Source: Opitutia bacterium UBA7441
GTDB taxonomy: Bacteria > Verrucomicrobiota > Verrucomicrobiia > Opitutales > Coraliomargaritaceae
DNA: 8,565 nucleotides
NCBI GenBank assembly: GCA_002480015.1
Contig: DLQD01000055.1
Coordinates: 8,110-16,674 of the forward strand
Reading direction: 5' to 3'
Below are positions 1 through 8,200 of this stretch, one piece after another. Positions within the stretch are counted from its first letter, which is position 1; the number at the start of each line of letters is the position of its first letter. The notes below the pieces were generated by a model. The model worked only from the letters and a program-made list of their open reading frames with translations, did not search any database and was not told the DNA's origin. Made by a program: the position numbers and the translations under genes.

Positions 1-45
1 GAGTATCCGAACGGCCACACTGGCGAACCGGACGAGGGCAACGCC

Positions 46-129
46 CTACTCTGCTGTTGCACCCCTAAGGGTGACGCGGACGTCGTCGTAGATGCGTAGA
101 GCTGCTATAAGGTAGCCACCCAGCGGCAT
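46..129 (-). CDS. Possible 27-residue ORF or nonsense-interrupted gene start after lpxB
   Basis: The minus-strand ATG at 129-127 follows the lpxB stop codon with no gap (TAA then ATG), an arrangement typical of translational coupling. The frame reads 27 codons and meets a TAG at 48-46. It then stays open in the same frame to the window edge (15 more codons). The peptide begins MPLGGYLIAALRIYDD, which faintly resembles the N-terminal helix of YidD (a small membrane-protein insertion factor starting with an L-I-A-x-x-R-x-Y pattern). The Cys-rich core that defines YidD is not visible in the remaining bases. It could be a chance frame, a tiny coupled peptide, or a gene start broken by one nonsense codon. 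The resemblance is weak and the length is too short for codon statistics, so no function is assigned. Confidence 0.18.
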   Translation of the reverse strand: MPLGGYLIAALRIYDDVRVTLRGATAE

Positions 130-1317
130 TTAAGCATCCTCCAACCCGCGTGCCAACCACTCTGCAGGGGAGATGTCGCTGTCGGCGTGCAGTAATTGAC
201 GCAACTCGGATGCACCCAAAGCGGCCTCTTTAGCTGCCTCAGGATCATTGATCGCATGCAGAAGCTCAGCGCTCAGCTTGTTCGGGCTGGCCGCGTTCTG
301 AATGTATTCCGAATGTAAGGGCCGATCCAAGAGAAGGTTGGCGATGCCAATATATTTGACCTTCACCAGCACCCGCCCAAGCCAGTAGCTCATCGGATTG
401 AGCCGATAGACGATCGCACCAGGGATGGCCGAGAGCGCACAAGCCAGGGACATTGTGCCGGAGCTCATCAGCACCGCGCTGGCCGGCAACTGCTCCGTCG
501 TGTTGGGCTTGAATTCGATACTCCCGGCCAGATCGGGCTGCATGCGTAGGATGGCCTCGAGTTGTTCCTGAATCTTTAAGCTCGGATAAACGACCCTCGC
601 TTTTAAATCCGGCTTCGAAGCCCTCGCCTGCCGGAAGCCAGCCAGTAGCAAGGGGAAGATGCGCCCGACTGCAGCACTCCGACTGCCCGGCAATAAGAGG
701 AGCGGCGCGGCGGTATCGTAGGTGAAAGGGGGCTGGTAGCTCGCCCGCACGAAGGGATGCCCGACAAACTCAGTCGGCAAATCGGTATCGGCGAAACAGT
801 CCACTTCAAAGGGAAAAATAACCCCGAGCCGATCAAGCAGCTGCGCCATCTTGAAACGACGCTTCGCCTTCCACGCCCAGACTTGAGGGCCCACGTAGTA
901 ACTCAGCCCAATCCTGCCACCGCCCTGCTTACTAAGACCGCGAGCGGAGAGCTGCTCGGCCAAACGCAGGTTGAAGCCGGGGTAATCGACGAAGCAGATA
1001 TGCTTTGGCTGATACCGTTCGATCCAGTCGAGCGTGCGGTTGAAAAGATCCTTGAAAAAATTGTAATGCCGCACCACTTCGACAAAGCCAACAATGGAGA
1101 CCGCAGTGAGATCGAAGAGTAGTTGTGCGCCCGCGGCTTGCAACTCGACCCCGCCGAGGCAGGCCACTTTCAAATCCGGGCGCTTCGCGCGCAGATCGGC
1201 CAACAAGAGCGCGGCGTGCTCATCGCCCGAATGCTCTCCCGCGACGAAGAGCAAATCCGGCCGCCCGCCGACCGGTTCTGGAAAATTCGTAGTCACTGGA
1301 AGGGAGCCCGCCACCAT
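130..1317 (-). CDS. lpxB: Lipid-A-disaccharide synthase LpxB
   Basis: This enzyme is a GT-B fold glycosyltransferase (family GT19). It joins UDP-2,3-diacylglucosamine to 2,3-diacylglucosamine-1-phosphate (lipid X), giving the beta-1,6 disaccharide of lipid A at the cytoplasmic face of the inner membrane. The 395 residues match the usual length. Visible motifs in order are AGEHSGD (26-32), VGFVEV (76-81), VDYPGFN (110-116), YYVGPQVWAW (140-149), FPFE (168-171), FVGHPF (184-189), LLPGSR (208-213), SSGTMSLA (285-292), VYR (303-305) and ANLL (326-329). By motif alignment D111 and R213 correspond to E. coli D98 and R201, which I recall as essential. Two conserved acidic positions look changed to Ala: 216 after LPGSR and 292 in SGTxxLE. 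The ATG lies 1 base after the upstream oxidoreductase stop, with no Shine-Dalgarno, so coupling is likely. About 17 residues precede the first conserved strand. Family assignment is secure. Confidence 0.96.
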   Translation of the reverse strand: MVAGSLPVTTNFPEPVGGRPDLLFVAGEHSGDEHAALLLADLRAKRPDLKVACLGGVELQAAGAQLLFDLTAVSIVGFVEVVRHYNFFKDLFNRTLDWIERYQPKHICFVDYPGFNLRLAEQLSARGLSKQGGGRIGLSYYVGPQVWAWKAKRRFKMAQLLDRLGVIFPFEVDCFADTDLPTEFVGHPFVRASYQPPFTYDTAAPLLLLPGSRSAAVGRIFPLLLAGFRQARASKPDLKARVVYPSLKIQEQLEAILRMQPDLAGSIEFKPNTTEQLPASAVLMSSGTMSLACALSAIPGAIVYRLNPMSYWLGRVLVKVKYIGIANLLLDRPLHSEYIQNAASPNKLSAELLHAINDPEAAKEAALGASELRQLLHADSDISPAEWLARGLEDA

Positions 1318-1318
1318 A

Positions 1319-2245
1319 TTATTTAGAGTGGATCAATTCAGTCACCTGAATGGCCAGTTCGAGTGCCGACTTGCCCAGCTCGGCACCGACTTTTGGCTTG
1401 CCCGCGTTTTTCACCACCTGAGCGAAATGTGCCAGCTCCAGCTTCAGCGGCTCGTCCTTTTCGATCGGAATTTCCTCACGCACGAGTTCGACGCCCTCCT
1501 TGCGGAGGAAATGGCCGCTTTGATCCTGGAAGTTGAGGGAAAGATAATTCTGAGGCTGGAAGACGCGAATCTCGCGCACCTTCTTCTGGCTCACACGACT
1601 GGTGTTGATATTGGCCACGCAGCCGTTTTCAAAAGTAATACGTGCGTTGGCAATGTCCTCCGAGTTGGAGAGCACGTTCACGCCGACCGCATCGACCTGC
1701 TTGACGGGCGAACGCACCAGAGCAAGAATCACTCCGATGTCGTGGATCATCAAATCGAGCACCACGCCCACTTCTGTCCCGCGCGGGTTGAAGGGCGCCA
1801 GACGATCCGCCGTGATATATTGCGGCCGGGTGACCGCATTTTCCAAATAGCCCATGACCGGATTATAGTGCTCGATGTGGCCAACCTGCACAATGCAACC
1901 CCGCGCCTTGGCCGCTGCTAAAATCTCCTCCGCCTCGACCAAACTCGTGCAGAGCGGTTTCTCTATCAGCAAATGGCAACCACCCAATAGGAGCGGCACC
2001 GCCACCTCGCAGTGCTTATCGGTCGGCACCACCACGCTGACGGCGTCGCAAGCCGCCGCGAGGGCTTGTGCAGAGTCGAAGCGCTGGCAATCGTAGAGAC
2101 CGCAGATCTCGGCCGCACGCGCATCGTCTGCTTCGACGATACCGACCAGCTCACACTCGTCCAGAGCCGCGTAAATACGGGCGTGGTGCTGCCCCAGATA
2201 ACCTGTGCCAACGACGCCACAGCGAATTTTTGAATGCTCAGTCAT
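1319..2245 (-). CDS. Gfo/Idh/MocA family oxidoreductase, possible UDP-GlcNAc 3-dehydrogenase (GnnA-like)
   Basis: This is an NAD(P)-dependent sugar oxidoreductase of 308 residues, a normal length for the family. The N-terminal Rossmann fold shows GVVGTGYLGQHH (10-21). The family's EKP signature is at 95-97 and VGHIEHYNP at 121-129. The catalytic D-x-x-x-H segment (DLMIHD) is at 164-169, inside the C-terminal alpha/beta domain. The chosen ATG at 2245 puts the first Rossmann strand six residues in, as expected. The frame stays open upstream to an ATG at 2446, but those 67 residues are rich in Arg, Ser, Trp and Cys and match nothing in the family. The gene sits 1 base upstream of lpxB. Members beside lpxA/lpxB include GnnA of Acidithiobacillus ferrooxidans, which oxidises the 3-OH of UDP-GlcNAc for amide-type lipid A. 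That role is inferred from context; no GnnB-like aminotransferase is present here, and another sugar-nucleotide substrate is possible. Confidence 0.92.
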   Translation of the reverse strand: MTEHSKIRCGVVGTGYLGQHHARIYAALDECELVGIVEADDARAAEICGLYDCQRFDSAQALAAACDAVSVVVPTDKHCEVAVPLLLGGCHLLIEKPLCTSLVEAEEILAAAKARGCIVQVGHIEHYNPVMGYLENAVTRPQYITADRLAPFNPRGTEVGVVLDLMIHDIGVILALVRSPVKQVDAVGVNVLSNSEDIANARITFENGCVANINTSRVSQKKVREIRVFQPQNYLSLNFQDQSGHFLRKEGVELVREEIPIEKDEPLKLELAHFAQVVKNAGKPKVGAELGKSALELAIQVTELIHSK

Positions 2246-2251
2246 ATCGCT

Positions 2252-2280
2252 AGCAAAGCTCTGCCAGGACCATCTGACAA
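2252..2280 (-). promoter_or_regulatory. Candidate promoter for the oxidoreductase-lpxB unit, possibly giving a leaderless transcript
   Basis: Reading the minus strand, TTGTCA at 2280-2275 matches the -35 consensus at five of six bases. After 17 bases comes TTTGCT at 2257-2252, a poor -10 (three of six). If used, transcription would start about 7 bases further on, at or next to the ATG (2245), so the mRNA would lack a leader. This fits the absence of a Shine-Dalgarno, but the -10 is weak and a promoter further upstream is equally possible. Confidence 0.22.
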
Positions 2281-2433
2281 GGCGCGAATCCGATAGGACC
2301 GAGTTGTGACAGATGCACGACCTAGAGACGGCAACCCTCAAACTAAGCCACCGATCTTTTGCCTTCAAAGCGATATATCCTAAGCCGCAATTGACCTTCA
2401 CCTTGTTTTCAACAAAACTTCTCCAGGGGTAAG

Positions 2434-2462
2434 TTGGACGCCACAAACCTCGATACTATATT
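2434..2462 (+). promoter_or_regulatory. Candidate sigma70-type promoter for the efflux operon
   Basis: TTGGAC at 2434-2439 serves as a possible -35 (three of six consensus bases). TATATT at 2457-2462 serves as a -10 (five of six). The spacer is exactly 17 bases. Transcription would start near 2469, leaving a leader of about 36 bases before the ATG at 2505. The -10 is good and the -35 is weak. Another TTGACC at 2391-2396 has no good -10 at the right spacing. Confidence 0.33.
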
Positions 2463-2504
2463 TCAGGAACTGACGGCATTTATCGTCGCCGGCTTTCGTC
2501 AGAG

Positions 2505-4070
2505 ATGAACAAACAATCTTCAGTCAACTTAGCAGACATCATCCGAACACTCACAGGTTTGGGTAGACGCGTAGCAGTTAGCGGCGTTCGGGACAAACGC
2601 CGCTACCTCAAAGCGGGATTACCGGGAGTGGCGGCTAGCCTAGTCCTCTGCGCCTGCGCCACCTCACCTGAGCGCAAGCCGAGTCTACCCCTCGAAATAC
2701 CAGAGACCTGGGCGACTGCGGCCGACGCCACTACACCGACTGCGTGGCTGCGTGATTTCAGGGCACCCGAGTTGGAAGCCCTTGTCCTCGAGGCCCTAGG
2801 CAACAACCCCGGACTCGAAGCGACAGCCGCCCGCTTCGCCCAAACGATCGCCGAAGCTCGTATCGCTGGCGCCGAACGGATGCCCTCTGCCGGCTTGGGT
2901 CTCAGTGGCAACAAGCAAAAGATCAACAGCTTTGGGCCCGCTTCGACCGGCGGTGTGGTTTTTGAAAACTACGACCTCGCGCTCAACCTCAGCTGGGAGC
3001 TCGACCTCTGGGGGCGCTCGCGCGACCGCACTTCGGCAGCATTGGCTCGGGTCGAGGGCAGCGAAGCCGATCTCTACGGCGTCCAACTCTCACTCGCCGC
3101 GCAAACCACAAAGGCGTGGTTCAACCTAATTGCCGCCCAACAACAACTCGCGCTGGCCGAGCGTACCGCTCAGGCCTACCGCGATAACCGGAATGCGCTT
3201 GAGTCACGCTTCAAGCGCGGCCTGACTGAAGGCTTCGATCTGCGCCGAATTCGTACCCAAACAGCCTCCGCCGAAGCCGACGCTGCCACCCGCCAGCGCG
3301 CGCTCGACTGGGCAACGCGCCAGCTTGAAGTCGTCTTAGGTCGCTATCCGGAAGGAACCTTACGTAGTAATATACGGCTTCCCGAACTGCCGCCTGCCGT
3401 GCCCGCCGGCCTGCCCGCCGCGCTCCTGCAGCGCCGCCCTGACCTCATCGCCGCCGAGCGCCAACTGGCCGCCGCCGACCGTGAATACCACGCCTCGAAG
3501 AAAGAGCTTTTACCCCAGATCAGCCTGACCGCATCAGGCGGCACGTCCTCGCAAGAGTTTGGTAATTTGCTCGATGGCGACTTCAGCGTTTGGACGCTCG
3601 CGGGTAACCTCACCCAACCCATCTTTCAAGGTGGCCGCATCCTCGCCAACATCGACCGCAACGCCGCGCTGCGTGATCAAGCCGTCGCCAACTACCGAGA
3701 CATCGCTCTGCGCGCTTTCCTCGAAGTCGAGACGACTCTGGCCGCAGAGCAAATTCTCCGAGACGAGCAAGACAAACTGACCATCGCAGCCGACGAGGCC
3801 ACCAAGACGGAAGCCCTCGCTTGGGAGCGCTACCGCAGTGGCATCGGCGACTTCCTCAGCGCCCTCGATGCCCAGCGCACAGCTGATGCCGCGCGCGGTC
3901 GCCGAATCAGGGCAGCCAATCTCCTCCTGCAAAACCGCATCGACCTCTACCTCGCACTGGGTGGCGACTTTGCGGATGCGAGCAATCGAGTTGGCGTGTC
4001 GCCCGTCAGCGGGCGCACAGAACCGACCGCCAGCACAAGGTTGGGCGACAACGCAGAACTGCTCCGCTAA
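2505..4070 (+). CDS. Outer-membrane efflux lipoprotein, NodT/TolC family
   Basis: This is the outer-membrane channel of a tripartite pump, expected to trimerise into a beta-barrel plus periplasmic alpha-tunnel. The 521 residues contain two outer-membrane-efflux repeats (roughly 85-280 and 305-490). Diagnostic motifs are LSWELDLWGRSRD (162-174), a long helix with RFKRGL (235-240), LLQRRPDLIAAERQLAAA (307-324), LPQISLTASGG (336-346), QPIFQGGRI (371-379) and ERYRSGIGDFLSALDAQR (441-458). A lipoprotein signal ends in LVLCAC (47-52 region), most simply cleaved before Cys51 to leave a lipidated N-terminus; Cys49 lies at -2. The basic n-region DKRRYLK starts only at residue 30, so the ATG start gives an unusually long leader. 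The only near alternative is a TTG at codon 19 without a Shine-Dalgarno. It is the first gene of the operon, 15 bases before the adaptor. Substrate cannot be deduced. Confidence 0.94.
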   Translation: MNKQSSVNLADIIRTLTGLGRRVAVSGVRDKRRYLKAGLPGVAASLVLCACATSPERKPSLPLEIPETWATAADATTPTAWLRDFRAPELEALVLEALGNNPGLEATAARFAQTIAEARIAGAERMPSAGLGLSGNKQKINSFGPASTGGVVFENYDLALNLSWELDLWGRSRDRTSAALARVEGSEADLYGVQLSLAAQTTKAWFNLIAAQQQLALAERTAQAYRDNRNALESRFKRGLTEGFDLRRIRTQTASAEADAATRQRALDWATRQLEVVLGRYPEGTLRSNIRLPELPPAVPAGLPAALLQRRPDLIAAERQLAAADREYHASKKELLPQISLTASGGTSSQEFGNLLDGDFSVWTLAGNLTQPIFQGGRILANIDRNAALRDQAVANYRDIALRAFLEVETTLAAEQILRDEQDKLTIAADEATKTEALAWERYRSGIGDFLSALDAQRTADAARGRRIRAANLLLQNRIDLYLALGGDFADASNRVGVSPVSGRTEPTASTRLGDNAELLR

Positions 4071-4085
4071 ATCCATTCATCTTAC

Positions 4086-5297
4086 ATGAAAACCCTCCTC
4101 ACCTTTCTCATCTTTTTAGGCGCACTGATCATCACAGCGCTGCTCGTCATCTTTAAGCCCAAGGCCAGCGAAATCTCACCCATGCGCCCGATCGCCAATG
4201 TCGAAGTGATCGAAGTGCAGCCGCAAAGCGTCCAGCTGACCCTCATGAGCCAAGGCACCGTGCTCCCCCGCACCGAGTCCGACCTCTCGGCCGAAGTCAG
4301 CGGGCGGATCATCGAAGTCGCCGACAGCTTTCGGGCAGGTGGCCGCTTCAAAGAGGGCGAGGTACTCCTACGTATCGACCCTGCCGACCATGAGGCCGTC
4401 GTGGCTGCCCAGGCCGCCGAGCTGGCCAACGCCGAACTCCGACTCGCCCAGGAGACGGCACTGGCCGAACAAGCCGCCGCCGACTGGGCCGCACTCGGGC
4501 AGGGCAAAGCCAGCGACCTTACCTTGCGCATGCCACAACTCGCCCAAGCCAAGGCGCGTATCGAGAGTGCCCGTGCCAATTTAAAACGTGCCAAGCGTAA
4601 CCTCGCCCGCACCGAAATCACCGCGCCCTTCGACGGCCGCGTCCTCAACACCCACGCCGACCTCGGTCAATATGTCAGCGCCGCACCGGCCGCGCCCGTC
4701 GCCCGCATCTACGCGACAGACCGCGCAGAAGTCCGACTGCCAGTGACGATCCGTGAAGCCGAACTCCTGGAGACCAAAGACCGTCGCCAGCGCTTCGTCC
4801 GGCTGAAAAAGGCCAACGTCGCTGACTCGCCGACTTGGATCGCCCGCTTCGTCCGTATGGAGGCCACCATCGATCCGAAGAGTCGACTACTCTATGCCGT
4901 AGCAGAGATTGAAAATCCCTTTGAAGCTAACTCAAAGCATCCCGAACCGCTCCGCCGCGGCCAGTTCGTGACCGCCGAGCTCGAGGGGCGCAGTATTTCG
5001 AATGCCTACCTGCTGCCACGCTACGCTCTGCGTGGCTCGGATACAGTCTACATCGTCACGGACGCAAACACCTTGGAGACGCGTCGAGTGAACATTATCC
5101 AGAGCGACGCGAAACAAGTCATCATTGGTCCCTCAATCGGCTTGCGATCCGACACCGAGCAAGGCGGGAGCCTGACTACAGCAGAATCAAGCGATTTCCC
5201 AACCAAGCAAGGCCTCCAACCGGGTGACCGCGTCGCCATCAGTCCCATCGCTTACTACCTCGAAGGCATGCCCGTCGAAGTCATTGACTCACTATGA
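4086..5297 (+). CDS. RND efflux periplasmic adaptor subunit (HlyD/MFP family)
   Basis: This protein links the inner-membrane RND pump to the outer-membrane channel. Its 403 residues begin with a hydrophobic segment (4-23) followed by charged residues and no lipobox, so it is probably an uncleaved membrane anchor. The first half of the lipoyl/barrel-sandwich domain includes LSAEVSGRIIEV (67-78) and EGEVLLRIDP (90-99). An Ala/Glu/Leu-rich alpha-helical hairpin follows (about 103-175) with its tip near LGQGKASDLTLR (137-148). ARTEITAPFDGRV (174-186) then closes the lipoyl domain. Beta-barrel and membrane-proximal domains occupy about 213-400 and end with GLQPGDRVAI (376-385). A polar stretch around 352-374 looks like an insertion between membrane-proximal strands. 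The ATG is 15 bases after the upstream stop, with no Shine-Dalgarno. Its TGA overlaps the pump's ATG as ATGA, tying synthesis of adaptor and pump together. Confidence 0.94.
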   Translation: MKTLLTFLIFLGALIITALLVIFKPKASEISPMRPIANVEVIEVQPQSVQLTLMSQGTVLPRTESDLSAEVSGRIIEVADSFRAGGRFKEGEVLLRIDPADHEAVVAAQAAELANAELRLAQETALAEQAAADWAALGQGKASDLTLRMPQLAQAKARIESARANLKRAKRNLARTEITAPFDGRVLNTHADLGQYVSAAPAAPVARIYATDRAEVRLPVTIREAELLETKDRRQRFVRLKKANVADSPTWIARFVRMEATIDPKSRLLYAVAEIENPFEANSKHPEPLRRGQFVTAELEGRSISNAYLLPRYALRGSDTVYIVTDANTLETRRVNIIQSDAKQVIIGPSIGLRSDTEQGGSLTTAESSDFPTKQGLQPGDRVAISPIAYYLEGMPVEVIDSL

Positions 5298-8200
5298 TTC
5301 GCTGGTTCACACAAAACGGCGTCGCTGCCAACTTGCTCGCGGGCATCGTCATCGTGGCGGGATTATTCACCGCTACGTCGATCAAGCTGGAGCTTTTCCC
5401 TGAACTCGACCTCGACACAGTGAGCATCGCAGTCCCCTACCCGGGAGCCGCACCTGAGGAGGTGGAAAGCGGCATCGTGGAGCTGATCGAAGATCGCATA
5501 CAAGACGTCGAAGGCATTAAGAAAATCACCGCTACAGCCGCTGAAGGCTACGGCTCCGTCTTCATTGAAGTGGAGCGCGGCTACGACGCCACCGATGTGA
5601 GCGATAAGATCAAAGCGCGCGTAGACGCGATCGACAACTTCCCAGAAGATGCTGAAGAACCGACTGTCGAAGAACTCCTTATTCGTAACGAGGTCATCTC
5701 CTTAGCCGTATATGGAGATGCCGACGTCAAAACCTTGAAGGAAGTCGCCGAATACATCCGCGACGAACTTAACGTACGCGAGAGTATCACTCAAGTAGAC
5801 ATCAAAGGCGTCGCGGAATTTGAGATATCGATCAATGTATCCGAAATCGCACTACGTCAATACGGGCTCACTTTTGACGAGGTCGTGCAGGCCATCCGCC
5901 GCACCTCGGTCGACATTCCCGGAGGTTCGATTAAATCGCGAGGCGGCGAGATTCTGCTACGCACCACGGGCAAAGCCTACACCGGCGCGGGCTTTGCAGA
6001 TATGCCCGTGATCACCCGAGCAGACGGCGCAGTCGTCCGCGTGCGAGATCTTGCCACAGTGGACGACGGCTTTGTCGACGACCCGCTCGTCACGGTGTTT
6101 AACGGCCAGCGCGCCGTCCTCCTGCGTATCTTCGCGATGGGCGACGAGAGCGCACTCGATGTCTCCGAACGGGTGCAATCCTTCGCCCGCGAGATCAATC
6201 GCGACCTACCCGAAGGCATTCAGGTCGAAACCTTCCGCGACTTCACCTACTATCTAAAAGGCCGTCTGCAGATGCTTATCAAAAATGGCATCTACGGCCT
6301 CATGCTCGTCCTGCTTATCCTCACGCTGTTTCTGCGTCCCTCGCTCGCCTTCTTCGTCATGCTAGGCATCCCGATCTCTTTTCTTGGATCGATGCTCTTC
6401 CTGCCCGCGCTCGGGATCAGCATTAATTTGGCCTCACTGTTCGGCTTCATCCTGGTGCTCGGCATCGTGGTCGACGACGCCATTATCATCGGCGAGAGCG
6501 TCTTCACTCAGTTTCAGAAACACGGTGGACCCGGCGTAGAAGCCTCCGTCGCGGGCACGAAACGGGTCTCGATCCCCGTCACCTTCGCGGTGTTGACCAC
6601 TATCGTCGCATTTCTGCCCATCCTCACCATCCCCGGCTTCCTCGGCAAATTCTTCTTTCCGATTCCGGTCGTCGTCATTGCTACTCTCATCTGGTCGCTC
6701 ATCGAGTCAAAGCTTGTTCTCCCATACCACCTCACGCTCTGCAACGTCGGCAGCGGTGGCCGCGGCGAAATCAACTGGCTGCAGCGCCAGCAGCGCAAGG
6801 TGGCCGACGGCTTGGAGAACTTCATAGAGGTCCGCTACCGTCCCTTCCTAAAGCAAGTACTTGCCTACCGCTACGCCACCGTGGCGCTTTTTGTCGGCAT
6901 TCTTATGATCATGTGCGGCATGCTGCTGGGCAAGCACCTGCCCTTCGTTTTCTTCCCGCCTGTCCCCTCCGACTACATTGTGGCCAAGCTCGTCATGCCC
7001 GAAGGCACCCCCATTGAGCTCACCACCCGTGCGATTGAGCAGATGCAGGACGGCCTCAAAAAACTCATCGCCGAAGTCGAAGCCGAAGGCCTCGGCGAGC
7101 CATTTGACAACGCCGTCGTCACCATCGGCGCGCAGCCCTTCGAGGGCAGCGGCGGCCCGATGGGCGATGCCGGTCAAGTTACCGGCACCCATATTGCTGA
7201 AATCGCCGTCGAGTTGGTCAAGCGCGAAGACCTCGCCGGCGGTGGCGACATCGAAGCACTCTCCGCCCCCAGCCTGGCGAACCGCTGGCGTGAGCTGATC
7301 GGCCCCGTGCCGGGGGTCAAAGAACTCTCCTTCAACGCCAACGCTGCCGGTGCTGCTGGCATGCCGATCGACATCCAGCTCTCCGGCCGCGACTTCGACG
7401 CCCTCCAAGCCGCCGCCGCGACGGTCAAGGCCAAACTCGCCACCTACGAAGGCCTCTTCGATATCAAAGACAATTACAGCAGCGGCAAACGGGAAATTCA
7501 GCTCAACATTCACCCCAGTGCCGAACCACTCGGCCTGCGACAGGCCGACCTCGGACGCCAGGTCCGCGCCGCCTTTTACGGGGTCGAAGCCCAGCGTATC
7601 CAACGCGGCCGCGACGACATCAAAGTCATGGTCCGCTACCCTCCTGACGAACGACGCTCTGTCGAAAACCTCGAAGACCTCCGCATTCGCACCCCCGACG
7701 GCAGCGAAGTGCCCTTCGACGCCGTGGCCGATTTCGAGATCACCGACGGCTTCGCCTCCATCACGCGTGTCGACCGCCGGCGCGTCATTAATATCACCGC
7801 CGACGCCGACAAGGGCGTCGCCGACCTGGGCCTGATCAAGGCCAACCTCAAAGGCGAAGATAGCGGCGGAGGCCTCCTTGATTCGCTCGTCGCCGAATAC
7901 CCTGGCATCGCCTGGACCTTCGAAGGTGAAGCCCGCGAACAAGCCGATATTTTTGCCAGCCTCCAACGGATGACACTGATCGCTCTCTTCATCATCTACG
8001 CGCTGCTCGCTATTCCACTCAAGTCCTATATCCAGCCTGTCATCGTGATGGTCGTCATCCCCTTCGGCTTGATCGGCGCGATCGGCGGCCACATGATTAT
8101 GGGACAGCCGATGAGCATCCTATCCGTCCTCGGCTTCGTCGCGCTGGCCGGGGTCGTGGTGAACGACAGCCTCGTGCTCGTCGACTTCATCAATCAGGAA

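Larger units (their letters stand above)
2246..2504. promoter_or_regulatory. Divergent intergenic region between lipid A genes and efflux operon
   Basis: These 259 bases separate two divergent transcription units and are visibly more A/T-rich than the flanking genes. I see no credible gene here: the minus-strand frame upstream of the oxidoreductase is open but its translation looks non-coding. The region should hold both promoters. A small perfect inverted repeat, GTTTT-CAAC-AAAAC, lies at 2405-2418 and could be an operator half-site pair or a chance A/T hairpin. No regulator gene is present in the window to pair with it. Confidence 0.6.

Noticed and set aside
60..73. CACCC-CTAA-GGGTG inverted repeat downstream of lpxB as a terminator
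   Set aside because: The 5-bp stem has no T-run on either strand and lies inside competing open frames.
1094..1921. A 275-codon plus-strand open frame spanning the lpxB-oxidoreductase junction
   Set aside because: It covers parts of two clearly conserved minus-strand genes and shows no domain of its own; it is a shadow frame.
2246..2446. Extending the oxidoreductase to an ATG at 2446 (67 more residues)
   Set aside because: The added residues do not fit the family, the Rossmann strand starts correctly from 2245, and the DNA has intergenic composition.
3534..4076. A 180-codon minus-strand frame opposite the outer-membrane efflux gene
   Set aside because: It is antisense to conserved TolC-family motifs and its translation has no family features.
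6848..8092. A 414-codon open frame on the minus strand opposite the RND permease
   Set aside because: Its translation is dominated by Asp, Gly, Ala, Val and His with no recognisable domain. It lies wholly antisense to a well-conserved transporter region. GC-rich third positions of the true gene explain the absence of stops.
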